From contig NZ_CP110615.1 of assembly GCF_026153295.1 (NCBI RefSeq), positions 1,488,001-1,552,000 on the forward strand: DNA of 64,000 bases, in the 5' to 3' direction. This DNA comes from Rhodococcus antarcticus. GTDB lineage: Bacteria; Actinomycetota; Actinomycetes; Mycobacteriales; Mycobacteriaceae. Under the pieces are notes generated by a model. That model was given only the letters and a program-made list of their open reading frames with translations. It did not search any database and was not told the DNA's origin. The position numbers and the translations under genes are program-made. Below, piece after piece: positions 31,344 to 41,718 of the stretch (within the stretch, counting starts at the first letter, position 1; the number at the start of each line of letters is the position of its first letter).

Positions 31344-32885
31344 GTGCGCGTCGCGCTGACCACCCAGGACTTCCTCTACCGCGCTGAAGCGGTGTGGGCC
31401 AACCGCACGGCGGTGATCGACGAGCCCGTGCAGCCCGCCGGCGCGGTCGACACCACCACCTACGGCGACCTGGGTCGGCGCATCCGCGCCTGGCAGGCAG
31501 GGCTCGACGCCCTGGGGATCGCCGAGGGGGAGCGGGTCTGCGTGGTCAGCCACAACTCCGCGCGCCTGCTCGAGCTGCTCTACGCGGTGCCCGCGAGCGG
31601 TCGCGTCTGCGTGCCGGTGAACTTCCGGCTCAGCCGCGACGAGGTCGCGTACATCGTGGAGAACAGCGGCGCGACGGTGCTGCTCGTGGACCCGGAGATC
31701 GACGAGGTGCTGGCCGACGTCACCGCCACCCACCGCTTCGTGCTGGGAGAGCAGACGGAGAACGAGCTCATGCGCTTCGACGTGGAGCCACGGCCGTGGG
31801 CGCGGCCGGACGAGGATGCCACCGCCACGATCAACTACACCTCCGGCACCACGGCGCGACCCAAGGGCGTGCAGATCACCCACCGCAACTCCTGGGTGAA
31901 CGCGACGACGTTCGCGATGCACACCCGCACGTGGGAGCGCGACGTCTTCCTGCACACCCTGCCGATGTTCCACTGCAACGGCTGGGGCATGCCGTTCGCC
32001 ATGGCCGGCCTCGGCGTGCCGCAGGTGGTCATCCGCAAGATCGACGGGGCCGAGATCCTGCGCCGGGTGCGCGACCACGGGGTGACCCTCATGTGCGGTG
32101 CGCCCGCGGTCTACAACGCCGTGCTCGACGCGGCCGCGACGTGGGAGGGCGAGATCCCCGGTCGGGACACCGTCCGGGTGGTCTGCGCGGGCGCACCGCC
32201 GCCCAGCCGCACCATCCAGCGGATCATCGAGGAGCTGGGCTGGGAGTTCCTGCAGATCTACGGACTCACCGAGACCTCGCCGCTGCTGACCTTCAACCGC
32301 ACGCGCCCGGAGGATCTCCACCTGCCGCCCAGCGAGCGGGCCAAGCGGCTGAGCCGGGCCGGGTCACCGTCGCTGGGCACGCGGATGACGCTCAGCGACA
32401 CCGGTGAGGTGCTCGTGCGGTCCAACACCGTTCTCGAGGGCTACTGGGAGAAGCCGGAGGAGACGGCCGACGCGCTCGCCGACGGCTGGTTCCACACCGG
32501 GGACGGCGGCACCATCGACCCCGACGGCAGCGAGCTCGTGATCTCCGACCGCAAGAAGGACGTCATCATCACCGGTGGGGAGAACGTCTCCTCCATCGAG
32601 GTGGAGGACGTGCTGTTCAGCCACCCGGCCGTGGCCGAGGCGGCGGTGATCGGGGTGCCGCACGAGAGGTGGGGCGAGACGATCAAGGCTCTGGTGGTGG
32701 TGGCCGACGGTGCCGTCGTCAGCGAGGCCGACCTCATCGCCCACTGCAAGGCCAAGCTGGCCGGCTACAAGGCGCCGACGTCGGTGGAGTTCCGCGAGGC
32801 CATCCCGCGCACGGCCACCGGCAAGATCCAGAAGTTCAAGCTGCGCCAGCAGTTCTGGGCCGAGACCGGTCGACAGATCGGCTAG
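31344..32885 (+). CDS. Acyl-CoA synthetase (AMP-forming)
   Basis: 513-residue ANL-superfamily ligase (fatty-acyl-CoA synthetase type), activating a carboxylate through acyl-AMP. P-loop INYTSGTTARPKGVQ, A5 motif QIYGLTETSPLLTFNR, A7 region DGWFHTGDGGTIDPDG, A8 hinge DRKKDVIITGGENVSS and the catalytic lysine in RTATGKIQKFKLR. HTLPMFHCNGWGMPF is typical of medium/long-chain acyl-CoA ligases of the VraA/FadD type. Substrate not identifiable. GTG 31344 has a CGGAGG site seven bases upstream. Confidence 0.92.
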   Translation: MRVALTTQDFLYRAEAVWANRTAVIDEPVQPAGAVDTTTYGDLGRRIRAWQAGLDALGIAEGERVCVVSHNSARLLELLYAVPASGRVCVPVNFRLSRDEVAYIVENSGATVLLVDPEIDEVLADVTATHRFVLGEQTENELMRFDVEPRPWARPDEDATATINYTSGTTARPKGVQITHRNSWVNATTFAMHTRTWERDVFLHTLPMFHCNGWGMPFAMAGLGVPQVVIRKIDGAEILRRVRDHGVTLMCGAPAVYNAVLDAAATWEGEIPGRDTVRVVCAGAPPPSRTIQRIIEELGWEFLQIYGLTETSPLLTFNRTRPEDLHLPPSERAKRLSRAGSPSLGTRMTLSDTGEVLVRSNTVLEGYWEKPEETADALADGWFHTGDGGTIDPDGSELVISDRKKDVIITGGENVSSIEVEDVLFSHPAVAEAAVIGVPHERWGETIKALVVVADGAVVSEADLIAHCKAKLAGYKAPTSVEFREAIPRTATGKIQKFKLRQQFWAETGRQIG

Positions 32886-32966
32886 ACCTCGATCCCTGCT
32901 CCCACCGGCGGCCGTCCCTGCACCACGGGGCGGTCGCCGTCGCGCGTGGTGACGGATGGGACTCGA

Positions 32967-32981
32967 GGTAACAGAGTTACC
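32967..32981. promoter_or_regulatory. Inverted repeat upstream of ripA
   Basis: GGTAAC-AGA-GTTACC is a perfect six-base dyad, about 170 bases before ripA and well upstream of its candidate promoter. The rest of the 266-base gap (32886-33151) shows TATCGT at 33008 as a second -10 candidate and no gene. In M. tuberculosis ripA is a target of the response regulator MtrA; whether this dyad is such a site is untested. Confidence 0.4.
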
Positions 32982-33037
32982 GACGGTGCTGCTGGCGCTG
33001 GAGTGATTATCGTGCAAAAGTGGCGCGGCGTGTCGCC

Positions 33038-33065
33038 TTGACTACCCGCGAGCTGCGGGTACGAC
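33038..33065 (+). promoter_or_regulatory. Candidate ripA promoter with internal dyad
   Basis: TTGACT (33038-33043) and TACGAC (33060-33065) are 16 bases apart. The spacer contains ACCCGC-GAGCT-GCGGGT (33044-33060), a perfect six-base dyad placed as an operator would be. Confidence 0.45.
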
Positions 33066-33151
33066 GTCGAGCCACGACAGCAGGAAGCAGCGGGCGACCA
33101 CCACCCCGGTGAGCAGCAGGACCGGGGTCGGTGCGAGGAGGAGCAGCAACA

Positions 33152-34759
33152 GTGACCCGACCGGACCCCACCGTGCCGAACGCACTCGCACCCCGTCGGC
33201 CCGTCCGCTCGGTGCGCACCGCGCTCGGCTCCGTCGTCATCGTGGGCTCGATGCTCATGACGCTGCCGGGTACCGCCGCCGCCGTGCCGCCGCCCCCGGC
33301 CAACCCGAGCGACTCCGACCTCAGCGTGGCCTCCTCCGCCGCCACCGCGCAGGCGGGCACGGTCGGCGCGCTCATCAGCTCGCTGACCAGTGCGCAGAAC
33401 CAGCTGGCCCAGCTCCAGAACGACGTCGGGCTGAAGATGGAGCTCGCGAACAAGGCGCTGGTGGACCTGCAGACCGCCCAGGACGCCGCGGATGCGGCCC
33501 TGGCCGCCAAGGCCACCGCCGACCGGCAGGTGGCCGTGGCCGGGCAGAACATCGAGACCGCGAACCGGCAGGTGGACGCCTTCGCAGCGAGCAGCTACCA
33601 GCAGGGCACCACCGTCGGCGGTCTCAGCGCGTACCTGGGGTCGGACAGCCCCGAGGACGTGCTCGCCCGGGCCCAGCTCCTCGACGCGGTCAGCGGCAGC
33701 GAGCTCGACGTGCTGAACGGGCTGCAGCGGGCCCGCACCACCGAGTCCAACGCCGCCTCCAGCGCGAAGGCCGCCCAGCTCGCCGCCGACGGCGCCGAGG
33801 CTGCGGCCACCGACGCCAAGTCGGCTGCAGACGGTGCCCGGGCCGACGCGCTGGCGGCGCAGGCCTCGCAGGTCACCCAGACCGCGCAGCTGCAGGCCCA
33901 GGAGGCCTCCGCGCAGACGCAGCTCGACGCCGCCCGGGCCAACGTCAACGGGCTCCAGGGCCAGCGTGCCGCCTTCGTGGCGTGGGACAACCAGCGCAAG
34001 GCGGAAGAGGCCGCCGCAGCGGCTGCGGCTGCGGCGGCCGCCGCAGCCGAGCAGCGGGCGGCTGCCGCCGCCGCCGCGGCCCAGCAGCGGGCGGACGCCG
34101 CGGCCCAGCAGCGGGCCGCGGACGAGGCCACCGCAGCATCGGCAGCGGCGGCGGCACGACCCAGTGCGCCCTCTCGCAGCTCCTCCTCGGGTGGCGGTTC
34201 GTCGTCGGGCGGCGGTACGTCGTCGGGCGGCGGTACGTCGTCGGGCGGCGGTACGTCGTCGGGCGGGGGGGCCTCGTCGTCGGGGGGCGGCTCCTCCTCC
34301 GGCGGCGGAGCTCCCTCCCGGGGCAGCTCGGCGCCGGCCGGTTCGTCCGTCTCGTCCGTCATCGCCCGGGCCGAGTCCCAGCTCGGGGTGCGCTACTCCT
34401 GGGGCGGCGGGGACAGCAGCGGCCCCACGGTGGGCATCCGCGACGGCGGGGTGGCCGACAGCTTCGGCGACTACCGCAGCGTCGGGTTCGACTGCTCCGG
34501 GCTGATGATCTACGCGTTCGCCGGGGTGCAGTCGCTGCCGCACTACTCCGGCTACCAGTACACCGCGGGACGGCAGGTGCCCCGCTCGCAGATGCAGGCG
34601 GGGGACATGATCTTCTACGGCAACAGTGGCATCCACCACGTGGCCCTCTACATCGGCAACGGCCAGATGATCGAGGCGCCGTACTCCGGTTCGCAGGTCC
34701 GGCTCAACACGGTCTACTACACCGACATGCTGCCGTACGTCACCCGCCTGATCGGCTGA
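33152..34759 (+). CDS. ripA: RipA-like NlpC/P60 peptidoglycan endopeptidase
   Basis: 535-residue exported cell-wall hydrolase cleaving peptide stems during division. N-terminus: basic stretch then TALGSVVIVGSMLMTLPG and a signal cleavage region TAAAVPPP. Residues about 60-330 form an alanine/glutamine-rich coiled coil that in RipA blocks the active site. A Ser/Gly linker (about 345-390) leads to the NlpC/P60 domain with Cys448 in FDCSGLMIYAF, His496 in GIHHVALYIG and Glu508. RYSWGGGDSSGP and IRDGGVADSFGDY match mycobacterial RipA. GTG 33152 has GAGGAGGA upstream. No ripB follows. Confidence 0.92.
   Translation: MTRPDPTVPNALAPRRPVRSVRTALGSVVIVGSMLMTLPGTAAAVPPPPANPSDSDLSVASSAATAQAGTVGALISSLTSAQNQLAQLQNDVGLKMELANKALVDLQTAQDAADAALAAKATADRQVAVAGQNIETANRQVDAFAASSYQQGTTVGGLSAYLGSDSPEDVLARAQLLDAVSGSELDVLNGLQRARTTESNAASSAKAAQLAADGAEAAATDAKSAADGARADALAAQASQVTQTAQLQAQEASAQTQLDAARANVNGLQGQRAAFVAWDNQRKAEEAAAAAAAAAAAAAEQRAAAAAAAAQQRADAAAQQRAADEATAASAAAAARPSAPSRSSSSGGGSSSGGGTSSGGGTSSGGGTSSGGGASSSGGGSSSGGGAPSRGSSAPAGSSVSSVIARAESQLGVRYSWGGGDSSGPTVGIRDGGVADSFGDYRSVGFDCSGLMIYAFAGVQSLPHYSGYQYTAGRQVPRSQMQAGDMIFYGNSGIHHVALYIGNGQMIEAPYSGSQVRLNTVYYTDMLPYVTRLIG
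34184..34320 (+). repeat. Ser/Gly-coding 18-base tandem repeats in ripA
   Basis: Repeats of TCGTCGGGCGGCGGTACG encode TSSGGG units between the coiled coil and the catalytic domain. Three copies are nearly identical; flanking copies are degenerate. This makes a flexible linker of variable length. Confidence 0.9.
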
Positions 34760-34883
34760 CGAGCACCGTTCACAGCCCCCACACCGTCGTCACGGTTGGC
34801 TGGCGCGGCACACTGTCCGGGCACGGGGCGCGGCACGCCGTCCCGGTGGGCAGGGCGCACGATCGAGAGCGGAGGAGTCGTCG

Positions 34884-35945
34884 GTGACCTCAGGTGGACC
34901 GGAGCTCGGCAGCACGCCGAACGGGGTGGACGCGGGGCGCGACGCTCAGCTGCTCGAGCGCACCATCTTCGAGGTCAAGCGGGTGATCGTCGGTCAGGAC
35001 CGACTGGTGGAACGTCTCCTGGTGGGCCTGCTGGCCAAGGGGCACGTCCTGCTGGAGGGCGTGCCCGGGGTGGCCAAGACGTTGGCGGTGGAGACCTTCG
35101 CCCACGTCGTGGGGGGTTCGTTCTCCCGGGTCCAGTTCACCCCCGACCTGGTGCCGGCCGACCTGCTGGGCACCCGCATCTACCGCCAGGGCCGCGAGGA
35201 GTTCGAGACCGAGCTCGGACCGGTCGTCGCGAACTTCGTGCTGGCCGACGAGATCAACCGTGCGCCGGCCAAGGTGCAGTCCGCCCTGCTCGAGGTGATG
35301 GCCGAGCGGCACGTCACCATCGGTGGGGTCACCCACCCGATGCCGGACCCGTTCCTGGTCCTCGCCACCCAGAACCCGATCGAGAACGAAGGGGTGTACC
35401 CGCTGCCCGAGGCCCAGCGGGACCGCTTCCTGTTCAAGCTGCTGGTGTCGTACCCCTCCGTGGAGGAGGAGCGCGAGATCGTGTACCGCATGGGCGTCCG
35501 CGCGCCCACCGCGTCCCAGGTGCTCAGCGCGCCCGAGCTTGTCCGCCTGCAGGGTGTGGCCAGCCAGGTGTTCGTGCACCACGCGCTGGTGGACTACGTC
35601 GTGCGCGTCATCGCCGCCACCCGCAACCCCGGCGAGGTGGGCATGGCGGACGTCGCGGGCTGGATCACCTACGGCGCCTCCCCGCGCGCCACCCTCGGCG
35701 CGGTGGCCGCGGCCCGTGCGCTGGCCCTGGTCCGCGGGCGGGACTACGTGCTGCCCCAGGACGTGGTGGACGTGCTGCCCGACGTGCTGCGACACCGGCT
35801 CGTGCTCTCCTACGACGCGATGGCCGACGAGGTGCCCGTCGAGCACGTCATCACCCGGGTGCTCCAGACGGTGGGCCTGCCCCAGGTGAGCCCGCAGACG
35901 GTGGCGGTGGGTGGGCCCGCACCCACCGGCGCTCCCGTTCGGTGA
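34884..35945 (+). CDS. moxR1: MoxR-family AAA+ ATPase
   Basis: 353-residue chaperone-like ATPase: Walker A LEGVPGVAKTLAVETF (Ala before Lys, as in MoxR proteins), Walker B FVLADEINRAPAKVQSALLE, sensor LATQNPIENEGVYPLPEAQ and arginine finger in RDRFLFK. It is encoded with DUF58 and VWA proteins in an ATGA/GTGA-coupled operon, the standard MoxR layout for assembling or activating another protein, here next to ripA as in M. tuberculosis. GTG 34884 has GGAGGAG eight bases before. Confidence 0.93.
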   Translation: MTSGGPELGSTPNGVDAGRDAQLLERTIFEVKRVIVGQDRLVERLLVGLLAKGHVLLEGVPGVAKTLAVETFAHVVGGSFSRVQFTPDLVPADLLGTRIYRQGREEFETELGPVVANFVLADEINRAPAKVQSALLEVMAERHVTIGGVTHPMPDPFLVLATQNPIENEGVYPLPEAQRDRFLFKLLVSYPSVEEEREIVYRMGVRAPTASQVLSAPELVRLQGVASQVFVHHALVDYVVRVIAATRNPGEVGMADVAGWITYGASPRATLGAVAAARALALVRGRDYVLPQDVVDVLPDVLRHRLVLSYDAMADEVPVEHVITRVLQTVGLPQVSPQTVAVGGPAPTGAPVR

Positions 35946-36930
35946 GCGCACCGGCACCTGGCGCACGGCCCGCCTGGGCCCCACCGTCGCTGGACTCCGG
36001 TCACCTCGTCGACCCCCGGCTCGCGGCGGCGCTGCGCACCCTCGAGCTGACGGTGCGCCGGCGGCTCGACGGGCTGCTGCAGGGCAACCACACCGGGCTC
36101 GTGCCCGGCCCCGGAAGCGAGCCGGGGGAGGTCCGGGCCTACCAGCCCGGCGACGACGTCCGGCAGATGGACTGGTCGGTCACCGCTCGGACCACCGAGG
36201 CGCACGTGCGCCAGACGGTCGCCGACCGCGAGCTGGAGACCTGGGTGGTGCTCGACTTGTCGCCGAGCCTCGACTTCGGCACAGCGGCCTGCGAGAAGCG
36301 CGACCTGGCCGTCGCCGCGGTCTCGGCGATCACCCACCTCACCGCCGGCGGCGGCAACCGGATCGGGGCCGTGATCGCCACCGGTGAGCGCACCATCCGC
36401 CTGCCCGCGCGGGGAGGAGCCGTGCACGCGCGCACGCTGCTGCGCACCGCGGCCACCACACCGCGGGCTCCGGACGGGACCCGCGGCGACCTCGCCGCCG
36501 CCCTCGACGTGCTGCGACGTCCGCTGCGCCGCCGCGGCCTCGCGGTGGTGGTGAGCGACTTCCTCGGAGACCTGGACTGGGAGCGTGCCCTGCGCGGGCT
36601 CTCGGCGCGCCACGACCTGCTGGCCGTCGAGGTGCTCGACCCCCGAGACCTGGAGCTGCCCGACGTGGGACGCGTGGTGCTCAGCGACCCCGAGTCCGGG
36701 CGGACCCGCGAGATCACCGCCACCCCCCGCCTGCGAGCGGACTTCGCGGCGGCTGCGGCCGCGCACCGCGCCGACGTGGCTGCGGCGCTGCGCCGCTGCG
36801 GCAGCGGGCAGCTCACGCTGCGCACCGACCGCGACTGGGTGGCCGACGTGGTCCGCTTCGCGACCGCGCGCCAGCGCGGGGGCCTCGGGGGTGCGCGCCC
36901 GGGGGGCCGAACCAGCTCCGGGGCACGCGG

Positions 36931-36934
<4 letters not shown>
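35942..36934 (+). CDS. DUF58 domain protein
   Basis: 330-residue protein typical of MoxR operons. The DUF58 core is EVRAYQPGDDVRQMDWSVTA followed by WVVLDLSPSLDFG, a degenerate VWA-like fold. No membrane segment precedes it, unlike many DUF58 proteins. GTG 35942 overlaps the moxR1 stop by four bases. The C-terminus is Gly/Arg-rich. Confidence 0.88.
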
Positions 36935-38701
<1,767 letters not shown>

Positions 38702-38724
38702 CTCCACCCCCGCTCCTCTCTCTC

Positions 38725-38791
38725 GTCGCAAATAGCGGGCTATTTGCTGCTCGAAGACCACGACACCAGCGAATAGCCCGCTATTTGCGAC
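38725..38791. repeat. Long inverted repeat between fabG1 and inhA
   Basis: Arms of 25 bases (38725-38749 and 38767-38791) pair with one mismatch around a 17-base loop; flanking CTCTCTC and GGAGAGAGG can extend the stem past a bulge. Each arm also contains its own short palindrome (AATAGC-GG-GCTATT), so a cruciform-like fold is possible. It is far more AT-rich than its surroundings. Confidence 0.9.
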
Positions 38792-38813
38792 ACGTAGGAG
38801 AGAGGACCACACC

Positions 38814-39581
38814 GTGACCGGACTGCTCGAGGGCAAGCGCCTGCTCGTCACCGGCGTCATCACCGACGCCTCCATCGCCTTCCACACCGCCAAGGCCGCG
38901 CAGGAGCAGGGCGCCACCGTGGTGCTCACCGGGTTCGGCCGCATGCGGCTCGTGGAGCGCATCGCCCAGCGTCTGCCGCAGCCCGCCCCGGTCATCGAGC
39001 TCGACGTCGCCGACCCCGCCCAGCTGGACTCGCTCGCCGACCGGGTCCGCGAGCACGTCGACGGTCTCGACGGCGTGGTGCACTCGATCGGCTTCGCGCC
39101 GCAGAGCTGCCTCGGTGCGCCCTTCCTGGACGCACCGTGGGAGGACGTCTCGACCGCCGTGCAGGTCTCGGCCTACTCGTTCATGTCGCTGGCCAGGGCG
39201 GCGCTACCCCTGATGGGCCCCGGCGGCTCCGTCGTGGGGATGGACTTCGACGCGCGCGTCGTGTGGCCGGCCTACAACTGGATGGGCGTGGCCAAGGCGG
39301 CCCTGGAGAGCGTGAACCGCTACCTCGCCCGTGAGCTGGGTCCGCAGGGGATCCGGGTCAACCTGGTGGCGGCCGGACCCATCCGCTCGATGGCGGCGAA
39401 GTCCATCCCCGGGTTCAGCGCCATCGACGAGAGCTGGGACGCCCGCGCCCCGCTGGGCTGGAACACCGAGGACCCGACGGCCGTCGCCAAGTCGGTCTGT
39501 GCGCTGCTCTCGGACTGGCTGCCGGCCACCACAGGGTCCATGGTCATGGTCGACGGTGGGGCGCACTTCATGGGCATGTGA
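38814..39581 (+). CDS. inhA: Enoyl-ACP reductase InhA
   Basis: 255-residue NADH-dependent enoyl-ACP reductase of FAS-II. It follows M. tuberculosis InhA closely: [28 protein letters not shown] (Ser91 aligns with Ser94), catalytic Tyr154 and Lys161 in [18 protein letters not shown], and [19 protein letters not shown]. The substrate-binding loop between AAGPIRSMA and [10 protein letters not shown] is about ten residues shorter than in M. tuberculosis (269 residues). GTG 38814 is preceded by GGAGAGAGG. Confidence 0.94.
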   Translation: MTGLLEGKRLLVTGVITDASIAFHTAKAAQEQGATVVLTGFGRMRLVERIAQRLPQPAPVIELDVADPAQLDSLADRVREHVDGLDGVVHSIGFAPQSCLGAPFLDAPWEDVSTAVQVSAYSFMSLARAALPLMGPGGSVVGMDFDARVVWPAYNWMGVAKAALESVNRYLARELGPQGIRVNLVAAGPIRSMAAKSIPGFSAIDESWDARAPLGWNTEDPTAVAKSVCALLSDWLPATTGSMVMVDGGAHFMGM

Positions 39582-39601
39582 GCCGCCCGTCGCCGACGTG
39601 C

Positions 39602-39620
39602 CGCGAGAAGAGCTCTCGCG
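39602..39620. terminator. Hairpin after inhA
   Basis: CGCGAGA-AGAGC-TCTCGCG, a perfect seven-pair stem 20 bases after the inhA stop. No T run. It may partly separate inhA from hemH, which has its own -10. Confidence 0.45.
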
Positions 39621-39687
39621 ACAGGTGGGGCCGTGGGGTGTCGGCACGCTCACGCCGGGCGGGCGGGCGGTGCGCCGGGGGCTGCGG

Positions 39688-39693
39688 CAGGAT
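39688..39693 (+). promoter_or_regulatory. -10 element of hemH
   Basis: CAGGAT seven bases before GTG 39701; fits the leaderless pattern and the hexamer also seen at qor and the dehalogenase gene. Confidence 0.4.
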
Positions 39694-39700
39694 CGGGTCC

Positions 39701-40795
39701 GTGCCTGAGACCCCCGCGCCCAAGAGCCCCGTGCCCGGGGGCTTCGACGCCCTGCTGCTGCTGTCCTTCGGCGGACCCGAGGGGCCCGAGGACGTGCGGC
39801 CGTTCCTGGAGAACGTCACCCGCGGCCGTGGCGTGCCGCCCGAGCGGCTCGACGACGTCGCCCAGCACTACCTGCACTTCGGCGGCGTGAGCCCGATCAA
39901 CGCGCTGAACCGGCAGCTCATCGCCGACGTCGAGGCCGAGCTGGAGCGCCAGGGGATCTCCCTGCCGGTGTACTTCGGCAACCGCAACTGGCACCCCATG
40001 GCAGAGGCCACCCTGGCCCAGATGCACGCCGACGGGGTGCGCAGCGCGCTCGTGTTCCCCACGTCGGCGTGGGGGGGTTACTCCGGGTGCCGGCAGTACC
40101 ACGAGGACATCGCCCGGGCCCGGGAGGCCGTGGGCGCCGATGCCCCGGACCTGCTGAAGCTGCGGCACTTCTTCGACCATCCGCTCTTCATCGCCTCCGT
40201 CGCCGATGCGCTCACGGCGGCCTACGACGGCCTGACCGAGCAGCAGCGTGCCGGTGCCCGGCTCGTGTTCACGGCGCACTCCGTGCCCGAGGCCGCCGAC
40301 CGGGCCGCCGGACCCCCGGAGGAGGGCGGGCACCGGTACTCCCGCCAGGTGGCCGAGGCCTCCCGGCTGGCGGCCGAGGCGGTCGGCGTGGTGGAGCACG
40401 ACGTGGTGTGGCAGTCGCGCTCCGGCCCGCCGCAGGTGCCGTGGCTGGCCCCGGACGTCGTCGATCACGTCGAGGCACTGCACGCCGCCGGCACGACCAC
40501 GGTGGTGGTGTGTCCGGTGGGGTTCGTCTCCGACCACCTCGAGGTGGTGTGGGACCTCGACACCGAGGCCGCGGAGAAGGCGGCCGAGCTGGGGATGACC
40601 CTGGTGCGCGCCGGCACGGCCGGACCGGACCCGCGCTTCGCGGAGATGGTCGTCGAGCTCGTCCGGGAGCACACCTCGGCCGCCCCGGTCCGGCGGCTCT
40701 CCGACATCGGCTCGGCGGGGTGCACCCTCAACGGTGTGCCCTGCGCGGTGGGCTGCTGCGAACCGACGAAGCGCCCGGTGCGCCCCGCGAGCTGA
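39701..40795 (+). CDS. hemH: Ferrochelatase (coproporphyrin ferrochelatase type)
   Basis: 364-residue enzyme inserting iron into the porphyrin late in heme synthesis; actinobacteria mostly use the coproporphyrin-dependent route. Motifs: [69 protein letters not shown] and [20 protein letters not shown] (metal-site His and Glu). A C-terminal Cys-rich end ([17 protein letters not shown]) with the Cys of SGCRQY probably binds the [2Fe-2S] cluster known in actinobacterial ferrochelatases. Confidence 0.95.
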   Translation: MPETPAPKSPVPGGFDALLLLSFGGPEGPEDVRPFLENVTRGRGVPPERLDDVAQHYLHFGGVSPINALNRQLIADVEAELERQGISLPVYFGNRNWHPMAEATLAQMHADGVRSALVFPTSAWGGYSGCRQYHEDIARAREAVGADAPDLLKLRHFFDHPLFIASVADALTAAYDGLTEQQRAGARLVFTAHSVPEAADRAAGPPEEGGHRYSRQVAEASRLAAEAVGVVEHDVVWQSRSGPPQVPWLAPDVVDHVEALHAAGTTTVVVCPVGFVSDHLEVVWDLDTEAAEKAAELGMTLVRAGTAGPDPRFAEMVVELVREHTSAAPVRRLSDIGSAGCTLNGVPCAVGCCEPTKRPVRPAS

Positions 40796-40809
40796 ACCCG
40801 GCGCGGGAT

Positions 40810-41607
40810 CTAGCTGGCGGCGCGTCCGGCCGTGAGCACCCGCACGGTCTCCGCCACTGCGGCCGTGCGCGCCGTGCGCACGGCGGTCCACAGCGGTCGG
40901 AGCAGGTCGTCGCGGGCCGCTGCCGTCGGGGCGGAGCGCGCACCACCGGGCGCGTCCTGGCCGGCGGCGGCGAGGATCGCGGCCACCTCGTCGGCGGAGT
41001 CCAGCACGCGCAGGGCTCGTCCCGGGGTGCCCGTCGGCCAGTCCAGCCGTGGCCGTGCCCGCAGCGTCGCCGCGATGCGACCGCGGACGTGCCGGTCACC
41101 GCTCGCGACGTCGAGCTCGAGCAGGGCGCGAGCGCTGTCCCGGACCGCTTCGCGCAGGCCGTGCTCGGCCTCCCCGAGCCCGGTGTGGTCGGCCGGCCGG
41201 ATGACTGCGGGGACGGCGAACACCCTCCAGCGCAGGGCTTCCCGACCCTCCGGCACCGGGACCAGGCCCATCCGGGCCCCGGGGACCAGCACGCCCTCCC
41301 CGGCGGCGAGGGCGGCGCCGGCGAACGCCGTGCCTGCCGGGAGGCCGCGGACGTCACCGGCGGCCGGGAGCACCAGGCGCACGTCGGTGTCGCCCGCCGC
41401 CCGCAACGGGGCGAACAGGGTGGCGGGTCCCACGGTGCCGTCGTCGGGTCCGGGCAGGCCCGTGCTCCCGGCGGCCACCCGGTCGGCGGCGTGCACGCGG
41501 TGCAGCGGGGCCCAGGCGGTCAGCGCGTCGAGCACGTCGTCGGCCGCGGCGGCGCCGGCCAGCCAGGCGGAGGCCCAGACGGCGAGGGTGGCACTGGCGT
41601 TCGGCAC
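40810..41607 (-). CDS. Conserved hypothetical protein (Rv1486c-like position)
   Basis: 265-residue soluble protein, rich in Ala, without a motif I recognise. It occupies the same convergent position after hemH as M. tuberculosis Rv1486c. Recognisable stretches are TLFAPLRAAGDTDVRLVLPAAGDVRGLP and VPEGREALRWRVFAVP (the first is quoted in part to show a mononuclear-like fold is not evident). Start GTG 41607 is eight bases after a TATGCT hexamer; the longer frame enters a repeat region and was rejected. Confidence 0.75.
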   Translation of the reverse strand: MPNASATLAVWASAWLAGAAAADDVLDALTAWAPLHRVHAADRVAAGSTGLPGPDDGTVGPATLFAPLRAAGDTDVRLVLPAAGDVRGLPAGTAFAGAALAAGEGVLVPGARMGLVPVPEGREALRWRVFAVPAVIRPADHTGLGEAEHGLREAVRDSARALLELDVASGDRHVRGRIAATLRARPRLDWPTGTPGRALRVLDSADEVAAILAAAGQDAPGGARSAPTAAARDDLLRPLWTAVRTARTAAVAETVRVLTAGRAAS

Positions 41608-41615
41608 GGTGTTCG

Positions 41616-41621
41616 AGCATA
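41616..41621 (-). promoter_or_regulatory. -10 element of the 41607 gene
   Basis: TATGCT on the minus strand, eight bases before the GTG start; the same hexamer serves acnR. Confidence 0.5.
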
Positions 41622-41627
41622 GGTCGG

Positions 41628-41680
41628 CGTGCCGCTGGGCGTCGGACGGCGTGCCGCTGGGCGTCGGACGGCGTGCCGCC
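41628..41680. repeat. 22-base tandem repeat (2.4 copies)
   Basis: CGTGCCGCTGGGCGTCGGACGG-type units at 41628-41649 and 41650-41671 are identical; a partial third follows. They fill the gap between two divergent promoters. Confidence 0.9.
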
Positions 41681-41704
41681 GTGCGCCCTGGGCCCCGTGC
41701 CACC

Positions 41705-41710
41705 TACCGT
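41705..41710 (+). promoter_or_regulatory. -10 element of the DUF3097 gene
   Basis: TACCGT eight bases before GTG 41719; leaderless transcript likely. Confidence 0.5.
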
Positions 41711-41718
41711 CGCCGTCC

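Noticed and set aside
32886-33151. c-di-AMP (ydaO) riboswitch before ripA
   Set aside because: Considered because such riboswitches precede other cell-wall hydrolase genes, but the conserved core elements were not recognisable.
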